From the NCBI GenBank assembly GCA_022478985.1, contig JAKSZP010013342.1:1-64000 (forward strand): DNA of 64,000 bases, given 5' to 3'. The notes under the pieces were generated by a model. The model made no database searches, had not been told where the DNA came from, and was given only the letters and a program-made list of their open reading frames with translations. Each line of letters begins with the position of its first letter. The stretch's first letter is position 1. The DNA comes from Massospora cicadina (Eukaryota; Entomophthoromycota; Entomophthoromycetes; Entomophthorales; Entomophthoraceae). Positions 10,569-21,693 of this stretch are shown piece by piece. The position numbers and the translations under genes are program-made.

Positions 10569-11942
10569 TGTAAGTCTCGGGGAACGCTCTTTGGCTCTCA
10601 ATTGCTCCATCTTCCTGTTCCCAAATAAGAAGATACTGAAGAGGATGGTGGTACCCCTCATCACTCAGGGCGACCTCGCTCATGTAGTAGATGAGCAATG
10701 GGTAACAGATCATTCACTTCAGATCCCACTCCCAATGCCCACACTTACCTTGGCAGAACTGTTGCAGGTAATCAGCAAAATCTGTGCCAAGTTTATCAAT
10801 TTGAAATCGTTCAGATTTAATTTGGCTGGCAATCTGGCTAATGCACAAAATTCGAATGGCTGTAAAAGCATGAAGGATGTGATATCAGCCAGATTACCTG
10901 AAGGTTCCAATTCAATCTTTAGACCAGTTGAACAAATATTGGGCGCTATCAACGTAAGTTCAAAGCCCTCAGATAGTAATTTGGGCGCTGTGCCTGATAT
11001 GCCGCTCTTGACTGTGCAAGTGTTTTAAATGACTGAGTGCGGGCAGGTTGGCCATCCCAAACCCATTCCCAACCAAATGGACCCGTCCCTATTAGGGATG
11101 GCCTTGGGGGATTCCTGTCATCCATCGGGCCAAACACTGTCATGCTAATCATCAGAAACATAGTCAAGCCCTGGCTCGGACATTTGAGGTCAAACTGACA
11201 GAGACTCAGCCCACCGCCAAATTTTTGATGTCAGTTCTCAAAGAATAAGCCCCCCCATTCTCAAACAATTCGCCAGTCAGGTCAAATTGGTTGGGCCCCA
11301 ACCCCACTCTGTCACTACTCAATCAACCACTATTTAATCAGTTGCATGGCACTGAAAAATTGTTGGTTGATTTTCTTACTTTCCTTTCCCAATAAAATTT
11401 TACCAGAAAGAAATTTTTACTTGTTTATTTTCCCTCTTAACCGCATCACAGATGGCATTTCCCTGGTGGTCCATTGCCCCGCACTCCGGGTGGGCATTAT
11501 CAATCCTTTTGGTCACCATGGCTCCCTCTATTGCTGATCGGGCCCAGCGAGTCTGATACTTTTGGTCCTACAACCCCGCTCTTGTTAATTTCTGATATCA
11601 GTACATGGGGATCTTATGGCCCTATGTTCAACAATGGAAAGAGAGAATCAATCTCCATATTGCCCCTGATGAGTTAGCCGCTCAAGCCAAGAATCTGCTG
11701 AGACTATCCAGCAATCCCACCACATGCAGTGTGAACTGTTGAGTTGGGGATGAATTCAGTGTGGTTCGCCATTGGAATACTCCTTACCCTGCTGCTACGC
11801 CACCACTTCGTTGTATCACACTTCCTGGCTTCATATCAAGTAGCACGGTTCGCAATGTCCCTTGCATTCTGGCTTGCTTTTTGGGTGCTCACGCATCCTG
11901 GCTGGCAGGCCGGTCTAAACTTCTTCTGCCGTTTCCATGACA
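10569..11942 (+). repeat. 3' LTR of element B
   Basis: 1,374 bp, direct copy of 4721-6097 with the same TG...CA ends. Many differences from the 5' copy are transitions, and a striking share are CA in one copy against TG in the other (see findings). The self-primer string here is mutated (GTTGGTTGATT near 11363). Confidence 0.92.
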
Positions 11943-13400
11943 GAGTGCCTGGCTGTCCTGCCTGCTATCAAATACTAACGCCCTTTTTATATGGTACTTT
12001 ATGTAAGTGGTTACTACCGCGCCTCTTTAAATTGGTTACAAATTATGAAAGATCCCCTTGGGCGGTTGACTCGCTGGGATCTTAAGTTCCTTCACTACAA
12101 TATGACCATTGAGCATCGAGCTGGGACGCGTCATACAAAAGTTGATGGGTTGACGTGGCTGCCTGTCTTTCACCTTGAAAATAGTGAGGCAGAGAGGTTG
12201 CATGACCTCCTAATGACTCCTGACGCAAGGGCTGATGAAGATGAACTAGTACACAAGATGCTAGCATGGCACCCCCACAACAAAAAAGTGGTTAGTGGGA
12301 AGTTATGCAAGAAATTAGGAGTAAATAGGCTGCCCTACTTCCGACTGTCAGAGCGAGTACCTGTCATCTTGGAGTCTCACACTATCATGGGGCATGGTGG
12401 AGTACGCAAAACCTACAAGTGGGTAAAAGAGCGGTACTACTGGGAGGGCATCATGGAAACCATAACTAAAGTCTTGGATGTCTGTATGACCTTTAAAAAA
12501 CAAACACAGCTTCAAGACCCGATATCAGTATTGATCTACAACGCTCCAACAACCCTTTCACACCATAAGTTTGGACGTGGTAGGTCCTCTCCCTCATACT
12601 ACAAGTGGCAATCGCTATATCTTGGCTGGAATTGATCATTTCATTAAACGGGTTGAAGCTGTTGCTCTCCCTGCTCAGACTGTTAAAGCCATGGCCACCT
12701 TCTTACACTAGTACATCTTCACCTGGCATGGGTGCCCACAGGTCCTCTTATCTGACAATGGAAATTTTACCTCTATTGTGGTAAAGCTTCTTGCCACTTC
12801 TATGGGAGCTCGACAACACTTCTGGCTCCCTATAACCCATCCACAAATGGAGCTGTAGAAAGAGTTAATGGAACCCTGGTCTCAATACTCCGCAAAATGG
12901 CCACTTCAGACCCTCTCCACTGGGATCTTTACTTACCCAGTGCCTTCATGGCCTACTGGATTAGCTACCATTGCATCATCAATATGTCCCCTTTCTGTGT
13001 GTTATATGGGTGATAATCTGGGGTGATAGCATTATTTGAGAAAGAAATCTTCTCTGACAGGCCTGACCCTGAATAATCCATGTTAAAGTTGGCCTAGTAC
13101 ATCATTAATTACAGTCCAATGCTACGATTAACTTGGCAAAGACTGTCACTAAAGAAGGTCAAGCTGCTAATGAAATCCAGGCCCAACTTCCTTACAAGTA
13201 TCAGACTTAGTACTGTATTATCACAAATGGTCACTCCTAGGAGTGAGAAGCTTGGGTCTATCTGGGAGAGACCGTTCATAGTCACAAAAAAAGTGAGGGG
13301 ATCAATAATCCATCAAACCTTTTACTTTTGGAGTTACCATAAAGCTGTTCCTTGGCCAGCTCTTACGCCTTTATTCACCCCCTAACTCTCTTAAAGAGGG
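11943..13400 (+). pseudogene. Element A: rest of RNase H and integrase
   Basis: Resumes element A's pol in phase after the B insertion (EECLAVL). RNase H ends with LGRLTRWDLKFLHY and HTKVDGLTWLP (about 12060-12165). The integrase zinc region is at 12370-12510 (HTIMGHGGVRKTYKWV then VLDVC; the second Cys of the CxxC appears lost). The core triad can be read across two frames: LAGIDHF (about 12625), LLSDNGNFT (about 12745) and YNPSTNGAVERVNG (about 12832), so Asp, Asp and Glu are all present. The C-terminal part (13119-13385) has a GPY/F-like PFIVTKKVRGS but no chromodomain. Stops and frameshifts inactivate it. Confidence 0.85.
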
Positions 13401-13464
13401 TAAAGTCATACAATTTTAAGTCTAATATTGTGAGAAGAGAATTTTAGATGGAAAAGAAAATATA

Positions 13465-14136
13465 TGTTGGCCAAAATACCCTGGCTGAGTCTAGATGGAA
13501 CCCTAAAATTGGGGTAATACCTTTATTAATTTTTCTTGGGCAAATAGCACAAGTTTGGGTAGCAGAGTTACTCCGAATTGTTTGCAGAATCAAGGGAGCC
13601 ATTCAGAGGTCCCACCCCATCCTATAATTAATTTAGATTACCCTACAACATAGAGATGAACCCTTTTATAGGGTTGTAGAGGTCCCAAAAAGGTGCAAAT
13701 ATTCTACCTGCCCAATAAATTTGGTAAAGTATATTAAACCTTACCTCACGGATTTATCCTACCTGCCATCACTGTCCATCAGTCATTCCATCAAAGCGAG
13801 GCAAGTCTCAAGAGATCTGATAAGTTGAATCCTCATATTCCCTAATTTGGACATCTATAGCCTAATATGAACTTTGAGCCTCAACACAATTAAATACTAA
13901 GCACCGAGATAACGTAGGGTTTTCTTCTTGATCCCTCATTATGATTAATAAAAAACATAAAAATCAAACTTTTTTTGTATAAATTAAAAGAGTTTTTATT
14001 TTAATATAGAGATATAACAATGCCCCTAAAAATTTATTCCGCAATTGAGAGTATCATTTCACATGCAAAAAATTATTGTTGATATTAAGTTGATAAAAAA
14101 GCACCTTTGGGCATAAAACTAACCTAAATTCCAACA
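13465..14136 (+). repeat. 3' LTR of element A
   Basis: 672 bp, TGTTGG...CCAACA ends, preceded by a purine-rich tract (gatggaaaagaaaa). Its relative is the solo LTR at 26055-26717, which has the same ends and co-linear sequence. The matching 5' LTR is not present at the left end of A. Confidence 0.85.
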
Positions 14137-15168
14137 GCTGTTTCTAGTGCTGCTCCAACCTCTACTATAAACCTTGTTGACGCAATAGAGGTTTTCATTA
14201 ATTCCTCCTCTTCTGCTACCATTACTGATTGCTCCAGGGATTTGCCTTGGGTTACGCAGGGATCAGGGTTTGACGATAGTCACCATATTGATTAAGTCAA
14301 ATTGGCTAATTTTGACTGCGAAGGGAACATACAAATTTTATGCGCCTATTTATATCAACATGTGGAAATTAGATGACTAGGACAAACTGGCCACGATAAT
14401 GAGCCAATTAGACCCTGTCAGTCAAGAGCTATTACTGCCTAAGCTTTGCAAAGACAGAATTTTCTTACAATAATGCGTTAAAAACATTATTAGTAAATTG
14501 TTGGGAAGAACTTGTGATAGAACAGAAAACCTCTTTCCTCTCCATCACAAAACCCAGAGAAAAAATTTTCAGACATTTGTTTATCATTTTTACTGGGAGG
14601 CTCAGGCCTTGTATGGGTCCAGGTTTCTGAGTCACTAGGATGCTCAGATACCTTCCGCCACGCCTGTAACCCTACAAAGAATTATACTGGGCTATGTTAC
14701 CCATTTTTAGGTACTGAAATTAGCATAACCGAGATGGTGACTTATATCCATCATTGTACCCTTAATTTAAACATACTTAACACCTATGTTAATTTCCAAA
14801 AATTGACGCACCAAATACTGAATTTGTTAAATATCCAAGTAAACATAAGCAGTCCAGCTACCCTACCAAAGAACTGGGGATCCATTGTTTGATATGACTT
14901 TGGACAATTATTTTGGAAAATCCTTGGTGGAGTAGAAAAAAGGATTCTACTTCTGCCTAGAATTTAAAATCCCATTTACAAATTGGAGTGATAATAGATA
15001 CTGCCTCGCTGGTAAGACTTTTGATACAACATTAGAAAAAGAGTTTGCTATGCCTCTGCGGCTGCAGGTGACCAGCAATCTATTCTCTTGCCTGAATCAG
15101 CGGATATTCTTAACATTGCTATTCTTACCAGCTCAGATTGTAATGCTGAGCGTACTTACATTAATATC
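14137..15168 (+). pseudogene. Element J: gag fragment left of F, broken
   Basis: Degraded plus-strand coding sequence between A's 3' LTR and F's 3' LTR. It ends, just before the TSD of F, with a phrase reading TYINISIV. This aligns with TYVDIAV at the start of H's protease (about 45245, minus strand). The continuation of that protease is found on the far side of F at 24868, so this is the upstream half of one interrupted gag-protease region. Earlier blocks (for example 14700-14840, TYIHHCTLNLNILNTYVNFQ) are open but not recognisable by me. Stops occur throughout. Confidence 0.55.
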
Positions 15169-15173
15169 AGCAT

Positions 15174-15692
15174 TGTTGTAAAATCCTGCAGAATAGTTTA
15201 TAATCCACCAAAGGGTTGCACAGTAAGGATTTTCCACTGATTTAATAGAAATATGAGATAAAGATCGTCATATCTTGAACAAGCGTACTTATAATTAAAA
15301 CGAAACCAAAGGCTTTAAAGAACACTAACTTTATTTAAATGGCAGAGTCCACTACGTTATCTTTACAATCTTACACTGTAAGTTCACTACATGTCATTGA
15401 CCCAAATAACTCCATCCCTCATTTTTTGTTTTCCCCCTTTTCACTCACCTCTTTGGCCACTCTTCAGCTCAACTTCACAACCACATATCTTCTCCAATCC
15501 ATCGTGCTCATCTCATCATTGGGAGTTCTGGCAGAATTCCATAAGATGCTGAGGGCAAATTGCTTAGCGCTGACAAATAATAAATCAGGTTAAATAATCA
15601 TATGCTCTAAACATGATCTTGATGGATAACCAATAATCCGCCATCAATAATTTAAGCTTATCATCTAGTAATATAAATTTCCCGTCATTACA
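15174..15692 (-). repeat. 3' LTR of element F
   Basis: Co-linear with 24349-24862. On the plus strand it starts TGTTGTAAAATCC and ends in CATTACA. A small open frame at 15339-15593 lies inside and also has a counterpart in the other LTR, but has no domain I recognise; I do not call it a gene. Confidence 0.85.
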
Positions 15693-15739
15693 CCCATTGA
15701 CTGGGCAATAAATCTTCAGTACACCTTATCAGACATTCT

Positions 15740-16925
15740 CTGATATTTTCTGATTCTCAACAGCAATTGGGACCCAATTTAGCGGATTTCCTTTGAGTAC
15801 GGTATGCCATCAATGTGAGCGACCCAGGCTGCATTCCCTACCCCAATTCCCACTTACTCTGAGCTATGAGGGGTGCCAGGGATAGATGCTGTGACCATGT
15901 TGGCCCAAGAGGAGCTCCTCACCTAAATTATCAGCTATCTGACGTCCATGCGCAGGCCTTTAGCGATCCAGTGGCACAGCTGCACCGGTGTGGAGAGCTG
16001 AGTAGAGGCATCAATTTAACAAAGCGGCACAGCTCCTAGCAGATGGCTTCAGCAATCTAGTGCTTCCATCTATTGCTGAGCCTCACACACCGGTATTAGC
16101 AGTCTTCAGGGTGTTATGTTTCATGCAAAGGGTGCTAGCCAGCTTGTTGGGGTCCTGCCCCCATGCTCTGACCCACTTCCACTTGCTGGGGGTAAACTTT
16201 TGGAACAATTGGATGAACCACATGTGGCCTGGGGTTTCCGCCGCATTTGCTGCTCTGGACGCCAACAATCCAGTCTGGTACCTCCTCATAATGGCGCTCC
16301 TAAGAAACATTGATTTCATTTCCCTGCAGGCAAGTTAGATCTAAAGATGGAATTACATAGTGCATCACTGGAGTGGGCCTATTGAGTGGCATCTTTGATA
16401 TCCACTTCCTTTCTGAACGCCTATCCCAGCCTGGACGATTTCCTCATGGATTTTCTGGTGCTTGGCGCATCCTTTTCCCTAGGGATAAAGCCTATCTCCT
16501 CGTTCTCAGGTTGTTAAAGCTATATCCCCCTTCATCACATACTCCTTGGTATCCCGCGACCACCAGTGGATGTGGTTACATACCTTGCTCTTGGTGTGCC
16601 AGGATCATATTTGCTTTGAACACCTAGTCAAGTTGTCATCTTCACAACGCTTACCCTGGGCACCTAGTCTCACACCCCTTTACAGTTCATATTCCATGAC
16701 CTCTCCTCATTCGGTTGGTGTGTCATCCCCTTTGCTGGTAAGACCCCCTCATCCCTTATTGCACAACCTCCTCTTCTTCCACCAATCCCTAAAGGACTTA
16801 GCAAAGAAAAGCCAACTACAAAACGGCGGAAGAAAAAGAAACGTGTCTCATGCTAAACAAAGCACAAGTACAGCTGCAAGAAGCAGAGGCGGCGAGGTGA
16901 TCATGAGGCTGTCTAATCAATAAGA
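15740..16925 (+). pseudogene. Insert K: unidentified plus-strand ORF remnant with basic tail
   Basis: This block has higher GC than its surroundings and overlapping open frames (16060-16338, 16373-16627, 16546-16923) that look like one frame broken by indels. Its 3' part, read in the frame around 16800-16860, is strongly basic (TTKRRKKKKRV and CKKQRRRGDH). The segment at about 16570-16620 is cysteine- and histidine-rich (PCSWC, then DHICFEH across a frame change), reminiscent of a zinc knuckle. It is antisense to host element F and lies between F's 3' LTR and integrase, so it is probably a separate insertion. An ORF1/gag-type retroelement protein is the likeliest identity, but I cannot name it and did not find a TSD. 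Confidence 0.4.
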
Positions 16926-17100
16926 CTATACTTTCTTTACTTGTTTATTAAAACACATCTCTATTTGAACAGTTATCCATCATTTATTTTATGTAATTTA
17001 GCTCATATTTTATTTTCTTTTATTATTTACTATTATTATTTATGTTATTCTTATTATTAAATTAGTTTTTCCCTCCTCTATTGGTTATACACCCAAAGGA
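16926..17100. repeat. AT-rich low-complexity tract
   Basis: T-rich sequence with loose TTATTA repeats between 16975 and 17065. It has no coding signal and could be the 3' tail of insert K. Confidence 0.45.
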
Positions 17101-18400
17101 ACTTTGCGTGCACTTGGTTGATAATCTGACCACTCTCTGTGTCCTTGTTTTTATAGTCATCCACACAGGTTTTCTCTATTATCTTGAATGACCCTGTTCA
17201 TATAAAGCTAACTTATTTTGCCATCTAAACCCATTCTGGGCTTGGAAGAGAGCACTCTCACCTATTGCAACTAAAGTTTGCTACGCCTTAGATTATTAGA
17301 ATCATGGTGTTTGATTTTTTTAGCTAGGCTGATTGAGTACAATTTGGTCTAGAGATTGATTTGATTAGTGTAGACATCAAAGTCTTCAAGTAGCGTTGCA
17401 GATCTATTCCGCTGGTATCCTCTATGCAGGAGTAAAATTCAGGCAGGGCTGGGTGCCTCCTATAGAGCATCTGAATAAAACTATTTCTGGTCGCAGAGTA
17501 ATAACTACTTCTGTAGGAGAAAACTGCAGTCAAAAAGAGGTTACTCCAGTCTGATGGTCTATCTTTCACCAGCTTCATGAGTATATTCACCAGTGTTACG
17601 TTTACCCTTTTAAATTCCATTAAACTCAGGATGTTATTGGGTTGTTAGATCCCGGAGGATAGCCATTAGTTTGTTCAACTTAGGTTGAAAGTGTGAGGTA
17701 AAGTTAGTTCCATTGCCAGTAAGTATGAACTGTGGGAAGCCATGCAGTTGACTTATGCACTCCATTATGAGCTTGCCAACGGTGAAAGCTCATAATTCCC
17801 ATATCACTCATGCTTCAACCCACTGGTCAAATGGTCTATTGCTGCCAAGATATACACGGACCAATATTTGCCCATTGTAAGTGTCCCATAACCTCAATTT
17901 ACCTCATATACCACGTGAACTGGGGCTTCACCAACCAAAGGAGCTCTTCTGGTAAAAGCGCTTTTCTATTTGTAATGAAGGCAATTAAAAATTACTTTGA
18001 GCACACTGGAGTACATAATCTCCAAGTAATAACGCGGTCACAAAAACAATAACGTTTTGCATAACCATCCATGACCTATTGCCCTTATGCGCACTGAAAA
18101 TATTAACCATTGAGCAGAGGGTTTCAGAAAACTTACCGTATTCTCACCAATACGCTTGTATAACTCACCATTTATTACAGACTGTATAAGTCATCATCTT
18201 TCTAGTGCTCGAATAACTTGAGGTGGTTCCTTGGCATATCTCCCACTGACCATCTTTTCATACACAATTTCGCCCAGATCCGCCATTGTGGCAATCTTTG
18301 GCAGCCAAGATAGCAGTTGACGTTCTGATGCTTTAAGCCAAGATGGTGAAGTATATTGAATCATAGGCATGAAGCTTAAGGGCCCATCATGCAAGGCGTC
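17101..18400 (-). pseudogene. Element F: integrase, broken
   Basis: Minus-strand integrase remnant. Recognisable parts are FILTGNGTNFTSHF (about 17690-17735), where the usual catalytic Asp of SDNG has become Gly, the HPEFNGI block (about 17640) and the following DWSNLFLTAVFSYRSSYYSATRNSF (about 17470-17560), the gypsy motif after the core. The zinc-binding region is around 18200-18390. Many stops are present and the enzyme is dead. Confidence 0.7.
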
Positions 18401-19747
18401 CCTCTAGCTTTTGGTATTTTGTAGCCAAGCAATGAAGCATTGCTAGTCACAAACTTGAATTTTAAACCATGAATGTATACCCAGAACTGCTTATATGCAT
18501 AGATTACAGCTAGGCACTCCCACTATGTCACAGTATAACTCTTCTCGTAGAAATTCAAACTTTGACTGCAGTGGGTATAGGTTGCTCCACTCACTCATTG
18601 TCCAGCTGGGACAATATCGCTCCAACTTCAGAAAGGTAAGCCTCTGTCTAAACAATAAACTGCTTCTCAAAGTTTGATATCGCAACACTGGGGCGCTAAT
18701 AAACGCTGTCTGGAGAGTATTGAATGTTCTCTGCAGCCATTACGCCCACTTGAAAGCAGTGTCTTTAAATAGGAGCTTGTAGAGAGGTGCTTAAATACAA
18801 CTGAAGATGAGAATAAACCGTCAGTAATACCTGACCACGCCTTTAAAATTTGTATATCATGCTTGGTAAATGGTTGGGTCATCTTTTGGATGGCTTATAC
18901 TTTGGCTGGTTGTGGTAGGAGTCCCATAGAGTCTACCACAAATCTAACTTAGTCTAATTGGTCTTTTTAAAAAATGTCATTTGCAGGGCTTGATTTTGAT
19001 TTTGGCCTCTGTGAGCAAGTGGAATTCTTCCTCAAAATAAGCAAGATGCTCTGAGAACGTCTGCAAAAAGACGTCAATGTCAATAATGTATACCAAGACA
19101 CACGGCAGTTTGATTTCACCTAGAATAGCATCCATGCCCTTCTGGAACGTAGCTGGAGCATTACACAGCCCTTGTGGCATATGAGTGGGTTGAAATAACA
19201 CCTTGGAGGTGATTATGGTGCACTTCTCTTATTCCTCTTTGGGCAACTCAATTTTCCAAAAACCCAATACTAAATCCATTGCCAAAAAATAGCGAGCACA
19301 CCCAAGAAGTCTAAAGCATCATTAATACGAGGTAGCAGGTATAAGACCTTTTTGGTGATAAGGTTAGCTTTCAGTAGTCATTTATACCCAATTGATGCCG
19401 TTCTCATTAGTAACAATTAATAGGTATGACTCCCAAGGACTTTTGATGGCTCCAGCATCCCCTGCTCCAGCAGCTTCCTTATTGCATCAAAATATACTTC
19501 ATTCGCGGCCCTTGAGTGGCAGATTGGCCAGAACCAAATAGGAGGGTGGTCTCCTGTGTCCAACTGATGGATAACTCCACGAGTAAATCCTAGATCATGG
19601 TCATCAGATGCAAAACAATCCTGATATTATTAAAATAAAGCAATCTCAGATTAATCTGCTCTTCTGATAACCCCATTAAGTTTTTCTTGTCAAACTACTG
19701 CCATTACGCTGGCCTGAGGTCCAGTGGGAAGACCAAATTTATCCAAC
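18401..19747 (-). pseudogene. Element F: reverse transcriptase and RNase H, broken
   Basis: Minus strand. Reverse transcriptase palm blocks are YFLAMDLVLGFWKIELPKEE (about 19230-19295) and LFQPTHMPQGLCNAPATFQKGMD (19130-19200). The catalytic position at 19079-19090 reads YIID where the family has Y-x-D-D. Then comes VFLQTFSEHLAYFEEEF. Upstream (19400-19740) are the pre-RT segment and fingers with several stops. RNase H remnants lie at 18500-18880 (GAILSQLD-like, then SKFEFLREELY). The coding order continues into 21694 and above on the other side of C1. Confidence 0.75.
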
Positions 19748-19764
19748 AAACTTAACTCATGGAA

Positions 19765-21676
19765 CTCTCTCTCTGCTCGGTGTAACTTTCTGAGCAAAAT
19801 AATTCAGTAAATTAAAAGCAAACACTTAATCACACATAAAAGTCTTACTCTGATGTCATCTGATCCCCCGCCAACTGTCCCAGCATGGGGCAGCGGCGAA
19901 ACTCCCCCCTCCATTTTCCATCTGACAGGAAAACGCGCTCAGATTGGCTCGCCCAGTCATTCCAAACCCTTAAGACAATTCTTTCCTCCCAAGGATCTTG
20001 ATACCCATCTCACCTGAACCCAAGAGGTGCCCCACTGCCCCCTGGTGCTCCCCTGAAGCAACATGCAATTTGGCCTTAGGGTCGAATATGGGAAATTCTT
20101 CCCCTACAATGACCAATCCATTATCAAAATGGATCAGGCAGTGATGACACCAGCCTGTTTCATTTAGTCCGCCCCTATAAGGGGTACTTTGATATTAACT
20201 ACCCCTGTGAAGCCAACGCGGCCACTGCAGCAATGGTGCCACTAATAAAAAATAATATTCCCCTTCCAACAACTTGGACCTGGCTCCCAATGGACACCAC
20301 CTTGGTTGTTCAGTTCGCTGGTTTGCCCACCCACCTCCCCCCGAAGTGCTCCACCAGGAGCTGATGGAAGGTTTGGCAGCCTATGGCGCCAACCCCATTT
20401 ACAATTTGTGGTCCCAAATTGGGCCACACGCCTCTCTGGGCCTTGAGAATATGCCACAATCAGCCCTAAATTTACATAAATTTCTTTGGCAATTCCCCCT
20501 TGTGCCACCATCACATCTGCCCCTGACCATCTTTTTTGGGCTTATGTTGAGGGCGGGCGGACGATCTTTCCATCATGTTTTGAGTTAGACCACTCTAAAC
20601 GCATATACCCATACTCAGAAACTTCTGCTGATGCCAAAAGTTTTCCCGACGCCCACCAATCCACTGCCCACCCCACACCAACTCTGACATGGGGTACAAT
20701 CCTACCTCCCCCTCCTCCAATGCCTGATGCTGCAGCTTCACCTACAGCCACCAATCAGCATCCACCTTGCACCAATGCCATAAATAATTCATCCAACCAA
20801 ACGTCATATTGGATCCCAGTTCAATCCCATGTGTCCACAAATGAATCAAATAAACCTCAACCATACGCTGATTCCCCAATCTAATTCAACCAAAATCCAT
20901 GGGAATTATTGGATGAAATTAACGAATCAGGTAACTTCATTGAAGAACTGACGCTGCAAGTCAAGCGGCTCTGTAACGCAGAATGGGATGTAAAATTCTC
21001 GCCTCAGAAATATGTCCCACAACCTAATGCCAAACCGTTCTACAGCAACCAGCTTGCAGTAGAAGCATCCGCCACACCAAATTGCCGTCCACTTTGCAAA
21101 GCTGCTGCCAAATCTGTGGCTGCACTCGCAGGAGGAATTCCACCTCACATCATCCTTAAAAATCTTACTGCACAAAGTAAGATCAACATGAAAACTTTAC
21201 ATAAAAATGTCATTGAAGCCATCCAGAACGTGGTAACAGTAGCACAGAATCTGAAAGCAAAAATAACCTGAACCAAAATTGCCACGTTTGGAAAATTCCC
21301 AGACGCCCACCTCAAAGCTGAAGACGCCTTGACCAAATACATCATTGGTTTAATGATGGCTGGCAACTATTTGGAAGTTCCAGTCATCAAGGATATTGAA
21401 CCCCATGCCGCCGATGACCCCACACCCTTACTATATGCCTTAACACGCACCCTACTCTGGGATGAGATGGATGCAGCCAAAGGCGAGCCCCCCGATCCCC
21501 CCTCCCCATCTACCATGGAGGGATAGCAGTATTTGCTGCCCACCTGTTTGCATATTTTGTTAAGTATGATTCAATCAATCCATCCATTTTGGGCGTTTTA
21601 TTTGAATCGTTATTTTTTTATTATGATTTTCAGTTCAGTAATGTTCATCCCCTGGTCAGCTTACCTCAGTTAAATA
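19765..21676 (+). mobile_element. C1: ORF1-only LINE-like retroposon, full length
   Basis: A 1.9-kb insertion in F flanked by a direct repeat of up to 17 bp (AAACTTAACTCATGGAA, 19748-19764 and 21677-21693). It begins CTCTCT and ends TAAATAAAA. There are no LTRs. A long TSD, an A-rich 3' end and no terminal repeats are the features of target-primed (LINE-type) insertion. It encodes only the ORF1-like protein described separately. C2 (45279-48056) and C3 (42701-44584) are siblings with the same start and length. Confidence 0.85.
19880..21526 (+). pseudogene. C1 ORF1-like protein, lightly broken
   Basis: One ancestral frame of about 500 residues can be followed through 19990-20270 (N-terminal part), 20280-20430 (TTLVVQFAGLPTHLPPEVLH-type block, then MEGLAAYGA), 20530-20620, 20909-21271 and 21329-21526. 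The second block has the alternation of an RRM-like fold. At about 20565-20605 lies a degenerate zinc knuckle, FPSCFELDHSKRIY; the sibling C2 keeps the full C-x2-C-x4-H-x4-C. Next is a Pro/Ala/Thr-rich linker (20640-20780), then a helical domain (LCKAAAKSVAALAGGIPP...VIEAIQNVVTVAQNL). No endonuclease or reverse transcriptase is present. Layout matches LINE ORF1 (RNA-binding) proteins; the function is inferred. Confidence 0.65.
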
Positions 21677-21693
21677 AAACTTAACTCATGGAA

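Larger units (their letters stand above)
4721..11942 (+). mobile_element. Element B: complete Ty3/gypsy chromovirus (Tf1/sushi-like), nested in A
   Basis: A 7.2-kb element with two direct LTRs (4721-6097 and 10569-11942), both beginning TGTAAGTCTC and ending CATGACA. The 5-bp TSD GAGTG sits at 4716-4720 and 11943-11947. Inside are a self-priming PBS, gag, protease, reverse transcriptase, RNase H, integrase with a chromodomain, and a polypurine tract. The order PR-RT-RH-INT is that of gypsy, and the chromodomain places it among chromoviruses. It lies inside the RNase H of element A in the same orientation. The LTRs differ at roughly one base in eight in the first 100 positions, so the insertion is old. 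Coding frames are broken by several indels. Confidence 0.93.

Noticed and set aside
10039..11028. 329-codon frame as a host chromodomain protein
   Set aside because: Continuous with B's integrase and bounded by a polypurine tract and LTR, so it is retroelement sequence.
17020..17065. TTATTA-rich tract as a possible satellite or CRISPR-like array
   Set aside because: Irregular low-complexity AT sequence; no regular unit and no spacers. No CRISPR array exists in the window.
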